Source: an uncultured Alphaproteobacteria bacterium (GTDB lineage Bacteria > Pseudomonadota > Alphaproteobacteria > CAAHEQ01 > UBA3637). Taken from it: DNA of 39,581 nt. The stretch is taken from positions 1 through 39,581 of the forward strand of contig CASECF010000081.1 in NCBI GenBank assembly GCA_949286245.1, read 5' to 3'. Below are positions 1 through 8,336 of the stretch, piece by piece (position 1 is the stretch's first letter; every line of letters starts with the position of its first letter). The translations under genes and the position numbers were made by a program. Under the pieces are notes generated by a model. It was given only the letters and a program-made list of their open reading frames with translations, did no database searches and had not been told where the DNA came from.

Positions 1-2614
1 AACTACCGGAAGAATTTTGAACAACCCAACGTTCTCCTTCCGCACAACAGACTCTCGGCAACAATCCTTCCGGACTAACTCTATCTTGAGGACAACATTC
101 TCCCCCCGTAGCATTTTCACCATCAGAAACATCTGAGGAGATCCACACACTGCCGGTAGGACAACAAGACTTTGTACTTGCATTATAGTCACTGGCACTA
201 CAGCACCGACCATCCGCCTCTGCAAATCGTTCATCCTCAGCGCAACATTCATAAGGGAAAACCGTATTATTCAATCGCTCTTCCGTACAACATAATCCGA
301 CATCCTCTTCATCCGAATCTGTTGTAATCCATTCTTCCCCGTCTTTACAACATCCATCGTCTGAGCTCATGGAAACTCCCTCTTTTACCGGGCAACACAC
401 AAAATCATTCGAATCATCTTTATATTTTTGCGTCACTTTTGTTCCTGCCGGACAACACGTCAGTTTTTCTTCTGCCTCTGTCGGTCTTAAATGATTAACT
501 CGATCGGTTGGACAGCACTCACCCTCAGGACCGTTGGCCTCAGTCGATTTCGGATCCCCGGCAATGAAGATTTCTCCTTGAGCACAGCATTGGATTGTCT
601 CTGCATTAAAATCTTTTTCAGGACAACATTCCGTCTTGGTATCTTCTCCAAATTTTTCATGAGCTCCTTTAGCCGCTTTATATCCCTCCGGACAACACTT
701 AACCTCATTAGGCTTCGGCTCATACGCCACCCCGTTATTTACGGTTATAACATACCGATCCATCGGACAACACAGCTTTGAAGAGGAATGAAAATCCTCT
801 CTCGGACAACACTCACTACTGGTTTCGGCCCAAACACCATCCCAGCAACAGCCTCTTTTACCAAAATCATCTTTATATTGCTGTGATGTTGGGCAACACC
901 GCGTTCCACCGTCCGGATGCGGATACGGAACCTCCAATTCTGCAATGTTTCTATCCCCAAATATAACACAACAAACATTCATCGCTTCGCCCGTCGGACT
1001 GTGATCGGCTGCATTTCCTTTCAAGCAACAATCCTGCCGACCATATCCCGGATACTCGTTAGCCACCATACCTTTTCGACATGCTGTTTTTTCCGTACAG
1101 GTTGTACTGTTTTCCGGTTGTTCATTCCAACAACATCTTTTATATTCGTCAGAATAATGCTGTCCCTCAGGGCAACATTTATCATATAGTTCATCATAAT
1201 GATATCCTTCTGGGCAACCAACAGTTCCAATTCCCCACGGATCCTCACATTTTCCCGTCTGCGAATTATAATCCGCCGGATCACAACATATTCCGTCAGA
1301 AGTCAAAATTTGACCATCCGGACAAGGAGACGCTTGTAAACATTCCCCTGATTGGAAATCATACCACTGGATCGGACAACACCATCCGCCCAACATTAAA
1401 ATCTCGTCATCAGCACATAAATCCGACAAACAGGTTCGCGTGATCGGACTATAGCTATCAATCGGACAACAATCTCCCTGAATCGTCAAAACTTGACCTG
1501 ACGGACAGTCTCGATAAAAACATTCTTGCGTCGCAATATTATAGTAATCCTCAGGGCAACATTCACCGTTACTCATCAAAATCTCACCTGCCGGACACGA
1601 TACATCGGGCTCGGCACATTTATCTTTATTTTCTCCCGCGCAAGAGGAAATGCCTAAAGGACAGCAAATACCACCGCACTCAATCTGATTTCCATTCTCA
1701 CATGTTTTCTCACAATTTTCCAGAGCCGTTGATGTTTCTGTACACTGCCCGTCTTGACATGTTGCACAGGCCGAATTGCAATCCGAATCTTGGGTACATT
1801 GACACCCGATCGGTGCCGGAGACTTTCGTTCACAAATACCGTCTTTATAGATATAGCAGGCCGGACATGACCCGTTCGACGACCCAAAAGCTCCAAACCA
1901 TAACACAAGATCACTGCCCTCTGAAACAGCCATTTCCTCATCTTCAAACGGAGCAACGGAACGGCAAAACTCTTCGGCAATCTCCTTATTGTTTTGCAAA
2001 ACAATCGGGTAATAATTATGACCTTTTGTGTCTTTATAAGCAAAATCATATCCCAAATCCGCCGCAACTATTTTACGGCACACATTATAGGTCGTCCCTT
2101 TGATATGAGCCGTAAAGGCATCCGGCGTTTCAACATCCACAAAAACCTGAGCTCCCATCGGCGTTGTAAACGATTCGCTTCCTTCGTCAAATTGAACCGC
2201 ACTGATAATCTTCCGAATAGGAACACGAACCGCCTCATAAGATCCCCCCGAAACAGTCTTATCCCCAAATTCTTCTAAAATAAAGCCTGTCCTAGCTCCT
2301 GCAACAGCTTTCGCATATTGATCCAACGTCTCATTCTCTCGATACATTAACATCGCTTGATCATATCCCAATAACGCCGTTAATGTCACAACACCAATAA
2401 TGATTAAAACCCCTATGATCTCAACCATCGATTTGCCTGATTCACTTGGTGATATGGAGCTCATTTGGGAGGGCTTTTTGAATTGATTCGGACAGAGCGT
2501 GAGTGTCCGATTTTTTGATGGAAAGATTTTATTTTTGAAATGCCCTTTTTTTAACTTTCGGAACATGCTTAAAAATAGTTGTTTTGTTTTGGAAACCAGA
2601 TTTTTGTAGCCCAT
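1..2614 (-). CDS. Giant cysteine-rich protein with type IV prepilin-like N-terminus (3' end cut by window edge)
   Basis: On the minus strand one frame stays open from the ATG at 2614 to base 1: 871 complete codons and no stop. Residues 60-82 hold a prepilin-type site: G60/K61, then SMVEIIGVLIIIGVV, with the conserved Glu at +5 (E65) and a hydrophobic helix. Residues 83-245 look like a pilin-type globular domain with isolated cysteines. From about residue 249 the protein is extremely Cys-rich (about 77 Cys, 26 of them as Cys-Cys pairs, often CCP). Family knowledge suggests cleavage by a prepilin peptidase and export to a pilus or pseudopilus; the Cys region should be disulfide-bonded outside the cytoplasm. 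The start at 2614 has a GGGGAAA ribosome site and a promoter upstream. An internal ATG at 2464 would give a classical 10-residue leader but lacks a ribosome site. I know no characterised protein with this architecture, so the function is unknown. Confidence 0.85.
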   Translation of the reverse strand, partial: MGYKNLVSKTKQLFLSMFRKLKKGHFKNKIFPSKNRTLTLCPNQFKKPSQMSSISPSESGKSMVEIIGVLIIIGVVTLTALLGYDQAMLMYRENETLDQYAKAVAGARTGFILEEFGDKTVSGGSYEAVRVPIRKIISAVQFDEGSESFTTPMGAQVFVDVETPDAFTAHIKGTTYNVCRKIVAADLGYDFAYKDTKGHNYYPIVLQNNKEIAEEFCRSVAPFEDEEMAVSEGSDLVLWFGAFGSSNGSCPACYIYKDGICERKSPAPIGCQCTQDSDCNSACATCQDGQCTETSTALENCEKTCENGNQIECGGICCPLGISSCAGENKDKCAEPDVSCPAGEILMSNGECCPEDYYNIATQECFYRDCPSGQVLTIQGDCCPIDSYSPITRTCLSDLCADDEILMLGGWCCPIQWYDFQSGECLQASPCPDGQILTSDGICCDPADYNSQTGKCEDPWGIGTVGCPEGYHYDELYDKCCPEGQHYSDEYKRCCWNEQPENSTTCTEKTACRKGMVANEYPGYGRQDCCLKGNAADHSPTGEAMNVCCVIFGDRNIAELEVPYPHPDGGTRCCPTSQQYKDDFGKRGCCWDGVWAETSSECCPREDFHSSSKLCCPMDRYVITVNNGVAYEPKPNEVKCCPEGYKAAKGAHEKFGEDTKTECCPEKDFNAETIQCCAQGEIFIAGDPKSTEANGPEGECCPTDRVNHLRPTEAEEKLTCCPAGTKVTQKYKDDSNDFVCCPVKEGVSMSSDDGCCKDGEEWITTDSDEEDVGLCCTEERLNNTVFPYECCAEDERFAEADGRCCSASDYNASTKSCCPTGSVWISSDVSDGENATGGECCPQDRVSPEGLLPRVCCAEGERWVVQNSSGS
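1240..1597 (-). repeat. Four tandem ~30-residue Cys repeats inside the giant prepilin-like protein
   Basis: Residues 340 to about 458 of the Cys-rich protein are four consecutive copies of a module with the pattern C-P-x-G-x-I-L-x(4)-G-x-C-C-P-x(3)-Y-x(5-8)-C. The copies begin CPAGEIL, CPSGQVL, CADDEIL and CPDGQIL. Each has one vicinal Cys pair plus two single cysteines, which would allow two disulfides per module. Further toward the C-terminus the pattern changes to Cys-Cys pairs alone. Confidence 0.75.
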
Positions 2615-2652
2615 AATAAATTTCCCCAAATGTTTCAAAAAAGATTCTTTTT

Positions 2653-2682
2653 TTTATACACCAGAGAATACTGAAAAATCAA
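2653..2682 (-). promoter_or_regulatory. Putative sigma70 promoter of the Cys-rich prepilin-like gene
   Basis: On the minus strand TTGATT (2682-2677) is followed after 18 bases by TATAAA (2658-2653). Transcription would start near 2646, about 30 bases before the ATG at 2614, which supports that start rather than the internal ATG at 2464. This is motif matching only. Confidence 0.5.
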
Positions 2683-2854
2683 GCCTTTTTAAATAAAAAA
2701 TCAGTTTTTAAAAGGATTGTTTTTTGGGGGGAAAATACTTTATATTTGTATAACTATTTGAGTATCATTGAATTTTTTATAAAAAGTATGTCTATTGTTT
2801 TGGTATTAAGACTCTTTTGATTTTTCAATAAATCATACAAAATAAGAAGGGAAA

Positions 2855-2945
2855 TGGCGGATGGAGTGAGATTCGAACTCACGTTAGGCTTTAGACCTAA
2901 ACACACTTTCCAGGCGTGCGCCTTCAACCACTCGGCCATCCATCC
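2855..2945 (-). tRNA. tRNA-Ser (anticodon GGA)
   Basis: The minus strand folds as a class II tRNA. The acceptor stem GGATGGA pairs with TCCATCC, followed by discriminator G and an encoded CCA (2857-2855). The D-arm begins GCCGAGTGG, and the anticodon loop CTGGAAA puts GGA at 2911-2909. There is a long variable arm, and the T-arm contains GTTCGAATC. It reads serine UCC/UCU codons. The long variable arm and the anticodon make the identity secure. Confidence 0.95.
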
Positions 2946-2961
2946 GCAAGAAAGTTCTTTC

Positions 2962-2990
2962 CTTATACCGGATTATTCTTAAAAAATCAA
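2962..2990 (-). promoter_or_regulatory. Putative promoter of tRNA-Ser
   Basis: On the minus strand TTGATT (2990-2985) and TATAAG (2967-2962) are separated by exactly 17 bases. They lie 17 bases before the mature tRNA 5' end. The same TTGATT -35 form is seen at two other putative promoters in this window. Confidence 0.6.
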
Positions 2991-3079
2991 GTTTTTTCTT
3001 TATGGAAGAGTCATTTTTTAGGAATTTTTTAAAAATCATGCTCATTTTCTTTACCATGACTTTTAAAAATGTTTCTATT

Positions 3080-3577
3080 TTATTCATTCTTTAGGGTGTT
3101 GGGAGATCTCTGTTTATTTTTTCTCTTTTGTTGAAAAAAATGTCTTAATAATTCTCCGAAACGGTCAGCTTCTATTCCACCGATGATTTGAGGTTTATGG
3201 TGAGTTTGCGGATGCGTATAAATTTGAGCCCCTTGCCGGATAGCTCCCGTTTTGGGATCAAAAGCTCCAAAATAAATACAATCCACACGAGCCCATGAAA
3301 GAGCACCGGCGCACATAGCACAAGGTTCCAGAGAAACAAAAATTGAATAGCCTGTTAATCGTTTCAGATTTGTTATTCGACATGCTTGTTCAATAACTTG
3401 AATTTCAGCGTGTGCTAATGGATTTTGAAGAGTTTCTGTTTGATTAAAAGCTTCGGCAATTGGTTGAAACGTTTGGGAGTTAAAAATAATAGCACTAACA
3501 GGGACTTCATCTGCCTGTATTGCTTTTTGGGCTAGTTGAGTTGCTCTTTCAATAATAAAATCTGGTAGAATACTCAT
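3080..3577 (-). CDS. tadA: tRNA adenosine(34) deaminase TadA
   Basis: This 165-residue protein of the cytidine/deoxycytidylate deaminase fold converts A34 to inosine in the tRNA-Arg(ACG) wobble position. The zinc and catalytic residues are visible: H56-A57-E58 (HAE) and P85-C86-x-x-C89 (PCAMC). The length is normal for bacterial TadA. The start has a good ribosome site (AAGGAAG about 8 bases upstream). The gene is divergent from rluB and lies upstream of tRNA-Ser on the same strand. The C-terminal tail is rich in Lys, Arg and Asn. An alternative would be another nucleoside deaminase, but the HAE/PCAMC spacing and the size fit TadA. Confidence 0.9.
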   Translation of the reverse strand: MSILPDFIIERATQLAQKAIQADEVPVSAIIFNSQTFQPIAEAFNQTETLQNPLAHAEIQVIEQACRITNLKRLTGYSIFVSLEPCAMCAGALSWARVDCIYFGAFDPKTGAIRQGAQIYTHPQTHHKPQIIGGIEADRFGELLRHFFQQKRKNKQRSPNTLKNE

Positions 3578-3606
3578 TTTTTTACTTCCTTCTTTGGATT
3601 TTTTTG

Positions 3607-3616
3607 TATAATATAC
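3607..3616 (+). promoter_or_regulatory. -10 element close to the rluB start, inside a short palindrome
   Basis: TATAAT at 3607-3612 lies only 9 bases before the ATG at 3622. A transcript starting 6-8 bases downstream would be leaderless or nearly so, and no Shine-Dalgarno sequence precedes that ATG. The element sits in GTATA-A-TATAC (3606-3616), so the complementary strand also carries a TATTAT-like -10 facing tadA. No good -35 is visible in either direction. Confidence 0.35.
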
Positions 3617-3621
3617 GATTT

Positions 3622-4344
3622 ATGACAGAAAAAAAAGAACGAATTGCAAAAGTAATCGCCGCTGCCGGTTTATGTTCGCGCAGAGATGCCGAAAAATGGA
3701 TTTTAGCCGGACGCGTTAAAGTGAACGGAAGTGTCTTAAATACACCTGCTTGTGTTGTGGGATCGACTGATCAAGTTCAAGTGGATAACCGGATAATTTC
3801 CAAAAAACAAGAGCAACGTTTGTGGTGTTATCATAAACCGGCCGGATTAGTGACAACGCATAGAGATCCGCAGGGGCGTCCCACTGTTTTTCAGAAATTG
3901 CCTAAATATTTACCTCGAGTTATTTCCGTAGGGCGTTTGGATTTTAACTCGGAAGGATTATTGTTATTGACAACGGATGGTGAATTAGCTCGCTTGTTGG
4001 AACATCCTTCCGGAGGATGGAAGAGAAAATATAGGGTGCGTGTTCATGGAAAAGTGACACCGGAAATAGTTTCTCTTTTAAAAAAAGGAGTCCGATCAAA
4101 AGGCATACAGTATGCCCCTTGTGATTTGATAATTGAAAAAGAACAGGGAACGAACACCTGGGTTTTAATGACTCTGACTGAAGGGAAAAACAGAGAAATC
4201 AGAAAGCTCATGGAACATTTCGGTTTGAATGTGACACGCTTAATTCGGATCTCTTACGGACCTTTTCAACTGGGAAATTTAGAAAAGGGGGCAGTTCGGG
4301 AAGTGACTAAAAAAGCTCTGAAAGAGTTAATATGCGGATTATAG
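3622..4344 (+). CDS. rluB: Pseudouridine synthase, RluB/RsuA family
   Basis: The protein begins with an S4 RNA-binding domain (residues 5-55; IAKVIAAAGLCSRRDAEKWI) and continues with a RsuA/RluB-type catalytic domain. The catalytic Asp is in GRLDFNSEGLLLLT (D107). At 240 residues it matches family members that modify 23S U2605 or 16S U516. I chose the ATG at 3622. The frame is open from an ATG at 3604, but that one overlaps the likely -10 box. The 3' end overlaps rsmD by 13 bases, so both rRNA-modification genes are probably co-transcribed. RluB is preferred over RsuA, but the distinction is not certain. Confidence 0.85.
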   Translation: MTEKKERIAKVIAAAGLCSRRDAEKWILAGRVKVNGSVLNTPACVVGSTDQVQVDNRIISKKQEQRLWCYHKPAGLVTTHRDPQGRPTVFQKLPKYLPRVISVGRLDFNSEGLLLLTTDGELARLLEHPSGGWKRKYRVRVHGKVTPEIVSLLKKGVRSKGIQYAPCDLIIEKEQGTNTWVLMTLTEGKNREIRKLMEHFGLNVTRLIRISYGPFQLGNLEKGAVREVTKKALKELICGL

Positions 4345-4892
4345 GAGGAATTTACCGAGGGCGGCGTCTGATATCTCCGCCTTCTGAAATAACTCGTCCG
4401 ACCTCTGATCGAGCTAAAGAGGGTCTGTTTAATATTTTGGATAGTCTCTTAAAGAAAAACGGTCAACATTGGGAGGAGCTTTCTTTTGCCGATATTTTTG
4501 CCGGATCCGGCGCTGTTGGATTAGAGGCTTTATCTCGAGGAGCACGGATAGTTTATTCTTTAGAGAAGAATCCGGTTGCTTGGGATGTTATTCGAAAAAA
4601 TGATTCTCAAAAATTGTTGCATTTATTAAAAGAAGATGCGCTGAAACCTCCTTTTTTAAAAGTACCGGTTGATATCTTGTTCATGGATCCTCCTTACGGA
4701 CATGATCTATGGCAAAAATCATTAAAAGCATTGATTGATCAAAATTGGATTGACCGAAGAACACTGATTATTGTAGAAACGGATCAAGCAGAATCCGAAG
4801 AGCTTCCTCCTTTTTTAGTGTTGGAAAATAAGAGGAATTACAGTCGAAACAAGTTTCTTTTTTTGAAGATGGCGCCGATATGTCAGAAATAA
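4332..4892 (+). CDS. rsmD: 16S rRNA (guanine(966)-N2)-methyltransferase RsmD
   Basis: The 186-residue SAM-dependent methyltransferase has the family N-terminus MRIIGGIYRGRRL and the TRPTSDRAKEGLFNIL segment. It also has SAM motif I (DIFAGSGAVGLEALSRGA) and the catalytic DPPYG motif. RsmD methylates G966 of 16S rRNA during 30S assembly. It overlaps rluB upstream and the membrane sulfatase gene downstream (13 bases each), which indicates one operon. Confidence 0.92.
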   Translation: MRIIGGIYRGRRLISPPSEITRPTSDRAKEGLFNILDSLLKKNGQHWEELSFADIFAGSGAVGLEALSRGARIVYSLEKNPVAWDVIRKNDSQKLLHLLKEDALKPPFLKVPVDILFMDPPYGHDLWQKSLKALIDQNWIDRRTLIIVETDQAESEELPPFLVLENKRNYSRNKFLFLKMAPICQK

Positions 4893-6337
4893 AAAAAATA
4901 CTGACCTCTGTTTGGGGTATTGCTTTTTTCCTAACAATAACCTCTTGTTTTTATGACGTTGTTTTATTTCGGTATAATGGGCCTTTTTTTAATTCATTCG
5001 GATATTTTTGTGTTTTTTCCATCTATTTGTTGGCATGGGTCGGATCTTTGTGGTGTGGTAGAGGTTTGACGATCTTTTTTTTGTTTTTTAATTTTGTTTT
5101 GTTTTGCGTTTTTAAAGAATATTATAAGTTTCATATTGTTCCTATTCAACTATCTTCTATGATTTCTGCTTGGCAAGAAGGGGTGCGTGCAGGTGTTAAA
5201 AACACTGCGTCTCTTTTTGATATTCCATTTGGGATCGGTTTGTTTATTTTGTTTATTCAAGCATGGATTGTGTCAAAACTTAAATTGTATCAACTAAAAA
5301 AAGGGATTGGTATATTTTTAGTTTTAGGGATAATGGGGGTTGGATTGAATGGTTCTTTCGGAGCGCAAAAAATTTTACCGTTTTTTGAAACGTTGTATCC
5401 TCCGTTGTATTTGTCCTTCCAACAAGGAATGTTTTATAAAATGAGCTTTTTGAAATCATCTGATGAGTTGGATAAATTGGATTGTCTTATTCAAACAGGG
5501 AATAAAGACCGTCATTTGCAATCTGCTTTTTTAAATCCGATTCCGTCTCATATTTATTTGATTCAGGCAGAAAGTTTGACAACGATACCGTTATTCCATA
5601 AACCGACCGCCATGCCTTTTTTAAAAAGAATGATAGATCAAAAAAAGGCTGTTTTGTTTGTTGATGCTCAACATAATCACTGTTTGGGGAGTGCGAATAC
5701 TGATTTTATGATGTTATCCGGCTTGATTTTGGATTGTCAAAAAACGACGGCTATGATTTATAGTCGATATCGTCCTCATATTTATCGGTCTATTTTAACC
5801 TTACCGAGACGCTTCAAAAAAAGAGGATACCAAACATTTTTTTTCCATGGATATGAGGGATCTTTTTTTAATCGTCGCACTCATATGAAACCGATGGGAT
5901 TTGATCACGTGTGGTTTGAAGAAGATTTTGATCCGAAAATCCAACGGGGAATTTGGGGTATTGATGATAAAACTCTTCTTTTAAAGGCTGCGGATGAAAC
6001 AGTTAATCAAGAACGATCATTTACTTTTATTATCACGGCCGGAATGCATCCGCCTTACGAATTGCCCCAAGGAACAATTCCCTTTATTCGAAAACCACAG
6101 TCTCAACGGGACTCTTACTTGAACGGCGCCGCTTTTTTAGATGAGGGGTTGGCTCTTTTTTATGAAAAACTACCATGTGATAGTTTGGTTATTTTATATG
6201 GGGATCATAATTCTCCGGACATTGGTGGTCTTGACACACCTCTTATTCTTATCTATAAAGGAAATAGAGTATTGGATTTACCTCAAAAAGAAGAGGGATT
6301 TAATGGGTCTATTCGGTTAATACAGACGCTTTTTTAA
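4880..6337 (+). CDS. LTA-synthase-like membrane sulfatase/phosphotransferase
   Basis: This 485-residue protein has about five N-terminal transmembrane segments (residues 10-160) and an extracytoplasmic alkaline phosphatase/sulfatase domain. Visible metal and active-site landmarks are E231 in IQAESL, the GSANTDFMML segment near residue 270, and D442-H443 in YGDHNSPDIGG. Relatives transfer glycerophosphate or phosphoethanolamine to envelope polymers (LtaS, OpgB-like, EptA-like). In many relatives a Thr precedes the A-N-S/T-E/D-F segment as nucleophile; here that position is S271. A serine nucleophile is possible but not proven. The gene overlaps rsmD by 13 bases and precedes tkt by 16 bases. 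The true substrate is unknown. Confidence 0.75.
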   Translation: MSEIKKILTSVWGIAFFLTITSCFYDVVLFRYNGPFFNSFGYFCVFSIYLLAWVGSLWCGRGLTIFFLFFNFVLFCVFKEYYKFHIVPIQLSSMISAWQEGVRAGVKNTASLFDIPFGIGLFILFIQAWIVSKLKLYQLKKGIGIFLVLGIMGVGLNGSFGAQKILPFFETLYPPLYLSFQQGMFYKMSFLKSSDELDKLDCLIQTGNKDRHLQSAFLNPIPSHIYLIQAESLTTIPLFHKPTAMPFLKRMIDQKKAVLFVDAQHNHCLGSANTDFMMLSGLILDCQKTTAMIYSRYRPHIYRSILTLPRRFKKRGYQTFFFHGYEGSFFNRRTHMKPMGFDHVWFEEDFDPKIQRGIWGIDDKTLLLKAADETVNQERSFTFIITAGMHPPYELPQGTIPFIRKPQSQRDSYLNGAAFLDEGLALFYEKLPCDSLVILYGDHNSPDIGGLDTPLILIYKGNRVLDLPQKEEGFNGSIRLIQTLF

Positions 6338-6353
6338 TGAGAGGATGTAGAAT

Positions 6354-8336
6354 ATGATAACACAAAAACAAATGGCAAATGCTCTCCGATTTTTGTCGGT
6401 TGATATGATTGAAAAAGCTAAATCGGGACATCCCGGTATGCCTCTGGGAATGGCGGATGTTGCAACAGTTTTGTGGAGTAAATTTTTGCGATTTGACCCC
6501 TCTTGTCCTCATTGGGCCAATAGAGATCGTTTTGTCTTATCAAACGGTCATGGATCGGCTCTTTTATATAGTTTGCTTTATGTGACGGGATTTCAGGAAG
6601 TTTCATTGGACGAAATTAAGAACTTTCGTCAATGGGGGAGTAAAACGGCGGGTCATCCCGAAATGACGCTTCTGGAAGGGGTTGATTTTACAACCGGACC
6701 GCTGGGGCAGGGATTTGCAGGTGCTGTTGGTCTGGCTTTGGCTGAACGCATATTAAATGCACGATACGGAGATGATATTATTAACCACAAAACGTATGTT
6801 TTTGCAGGGGATGGTTGCTTAATGGAGGGTATTTCCGAAGAAGCATTGGAATTGGCCGGTTTGTGGCAATTAAAGAATTTAATTGTCTTATGGGATGATA
6901 ATCATATCACAATTGACGGTTTTACAGATTTAACGACCAGAACAAACATGAAACAGCGTTTTGAGGCTTCTGGATGGATGGTTTTAGAATGTCAAGGGCA
7001 TCAAATAGAGTTTATTGAACAGGCACTTCAAAAAGCACAGACATCTGATCGACCGGTTTTAATCGATTGTAAAACACACATCGGATTCGGGGCTCCCGGA
7101 AAAGAAAATACACCCGCTTGTCACGGATCTCCTTTAGGCCCAGAGGTTGTTCGAGAGATGAGAAAACAACTTCAGTGGGATTCAGATCCTTTTGAGGTGC
7201 CGGAAGAGATTTTAAAAGAATGGCGAACAATCGGTTTACGAGGAAAAGCGGAAAGAGAAAAATGGGAAAAGAGGCTTGAGACATTTTCGGACAAAGATCC
7301 GTTTTTAGAGGCCTTTAATAAGAGACTCCCTGCTTTCTTAACGAAACGAATGGATGAACTTAAAGAACGTGTCCTTCATGAACAAAAGCCTTTGGCAACT
7401 CGGAAAGCATCTCAACAAGTGTTAAGTGTTTTAGCGGAGAGTATTCCGTTTTTAATCGGAGGATCGGCAGACTTAGATGCCGCATGTTATACAAAAACAT
7501 CAGTTTCTGTTCCCATCTCGGCTCATAATTATCGGGGAAACTATATCCATTTCGGAATTAGAGAGCATGCTATGGGTGCTATTATGAATGGATTATCCGT
7601 TCATGGTGGCTTTGTTCCGTATGGCGGTACTTTTTTATCTTTCGTTGATTATATGAAACCCGCACTTCGATTAGCTGCTTTGATGGAGCAACAAATTATC
7701 TATGTATTGACACATGATTCTATTGGCGTTGGAGAAGATGGACCGACCCATCAGCCGATTGAACAACTCATTTCATTACGAGCCATTCCAAATGTTGCTG
7801 TTTTTAGACCGGCTGATATACTTGAAACGATAGAAAGTTATGAGGTGGCTCTTTCTTTAACAAAGACCCCGTCAGCCCTTGTGTTATCTCGTCAGGAACT
7901 TCCCCTTTTACGAACGGATTTTTCCGAAAATAAAACAAAAAAAGGAGGATATGTTCTGTATGAACCTCAAGATCAAAGAGATATCACATTGATTGCAACC
8001 GGATCAGAAGTTTCTTTAGTTATGGCAACAAAAGACCTGTTGGATCAAGAGGGAATATCGGCTGCTGTTGTTTCTCTTCCGTGTTGGAAATTATTTGAAG
8101 AGCAATCTATGGATTATCAAGAAAGTGTGTTAGGAGATGCTCCTCGATTGATTGTCGAAGCCGGATCTTCATACGGATGGGATCGGTTTGTTGGTGAAAC
8201 AGGAGCCATTTTATCAATCGATCGATTTGGAGCTTCGGCTCCGGGTAAAACCGTTATGGCACATTTTGGTTTTACGCCTGAAAACGTTAAAGAGGTTGCT
8301 TTACGTCTGATGGCGTTGGATAAGGGGGAAGAATGA
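6354..8336 (+). CDS. tkt: Transketolase
   Basis: The 660-residue thiamine-diphosphate enzyme moves two-carbon units between sugar phosphates in the pentose phosphate pathway. It shows SGHPGMPLG near the N-terminus (proton-transfer His), GDGCLMEGISEEA for ThDP/Mg binding with DDNHITIDG after it, and GVGEDGPTHQP in the pyrimidine domain. The C-terminal domain is complete. The length is normal. The start has GAGGATG upstream. It lies close to fba and rpe, which share substrates with it. It overlaps the next gene by 4 bases, so the membrane pair is translationally coupled to it. Confidence 0.96.
   Translation: MITQKQMANALRFLSVDMIEKAKSGHPGMPLGMADVATVLWSKFLRFDPSCPHWANRDRFVLSNGHGSALLYSLLYVTGFQEVSLDEIKNFRQWGSKTAGHPEMTLLEGVDFTTGPLGQGFAGAVGLALAERILNARYGDDIINHKTYVFAGDGCLMEGISEEALELAGLWQLKNLIVLWDDNHITIDGFTDLTTRTNMKQRFEASGWMVLECQGHQIEFIEQALQKAQTSDRPVLIDCKTHIGFGAPGKENTPACHGSPLGPEVVREMRKQLQWDSDPFEVPEEILKEWRTIGLRGKAEREKWEKRLETFSDKDPFLEAFNKRLPAFLTKRMDELKERVLHEQKPLATRKASQQVLSVLAESIPFLIGGSADLDAACYTKTSVSVPISAHNYRGNYIHFGIREHAMGAIMNGLSVHGGFVPYGGTFLSFVDYMKPALRLAALMEQQIIYVLTHDSIGVGEDGPTHQPIEQLISLRAIPNVAVFRPADILETIESYEVALSLTKTPSALVLSRQELPLLRTDFSENKTKKGGYVLYEPQDQRDITLIATGSEVSLVMATKDLLDQEGISAAVVSLPCWKLFEEQSMDYQESVLGDAPRLIVEAGSSYGWDRFVGETGAILSIDRFGASAPGKTVMAHFGFTPENVKEVALRLMALDKGEE

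Noticed and set aside
1-1600. Regularly spaced GGACAACA-like strings resembling a CRISPR or tandem DNA array
   Set aside because: They are the reverse complement of TGTTGTCC, the codons for Cys-Cys-Pro, inside one continuous minus-strand reading frame. Spacing is irregular and the sequence between them is coding.
491-2278. Many 60-140 codon open frames on both strands
   Set aside because: They lie in the wrong frames of the long Cys-rich gene, lack ribosome sites and show no domain. They are by-products of its repeated codons.
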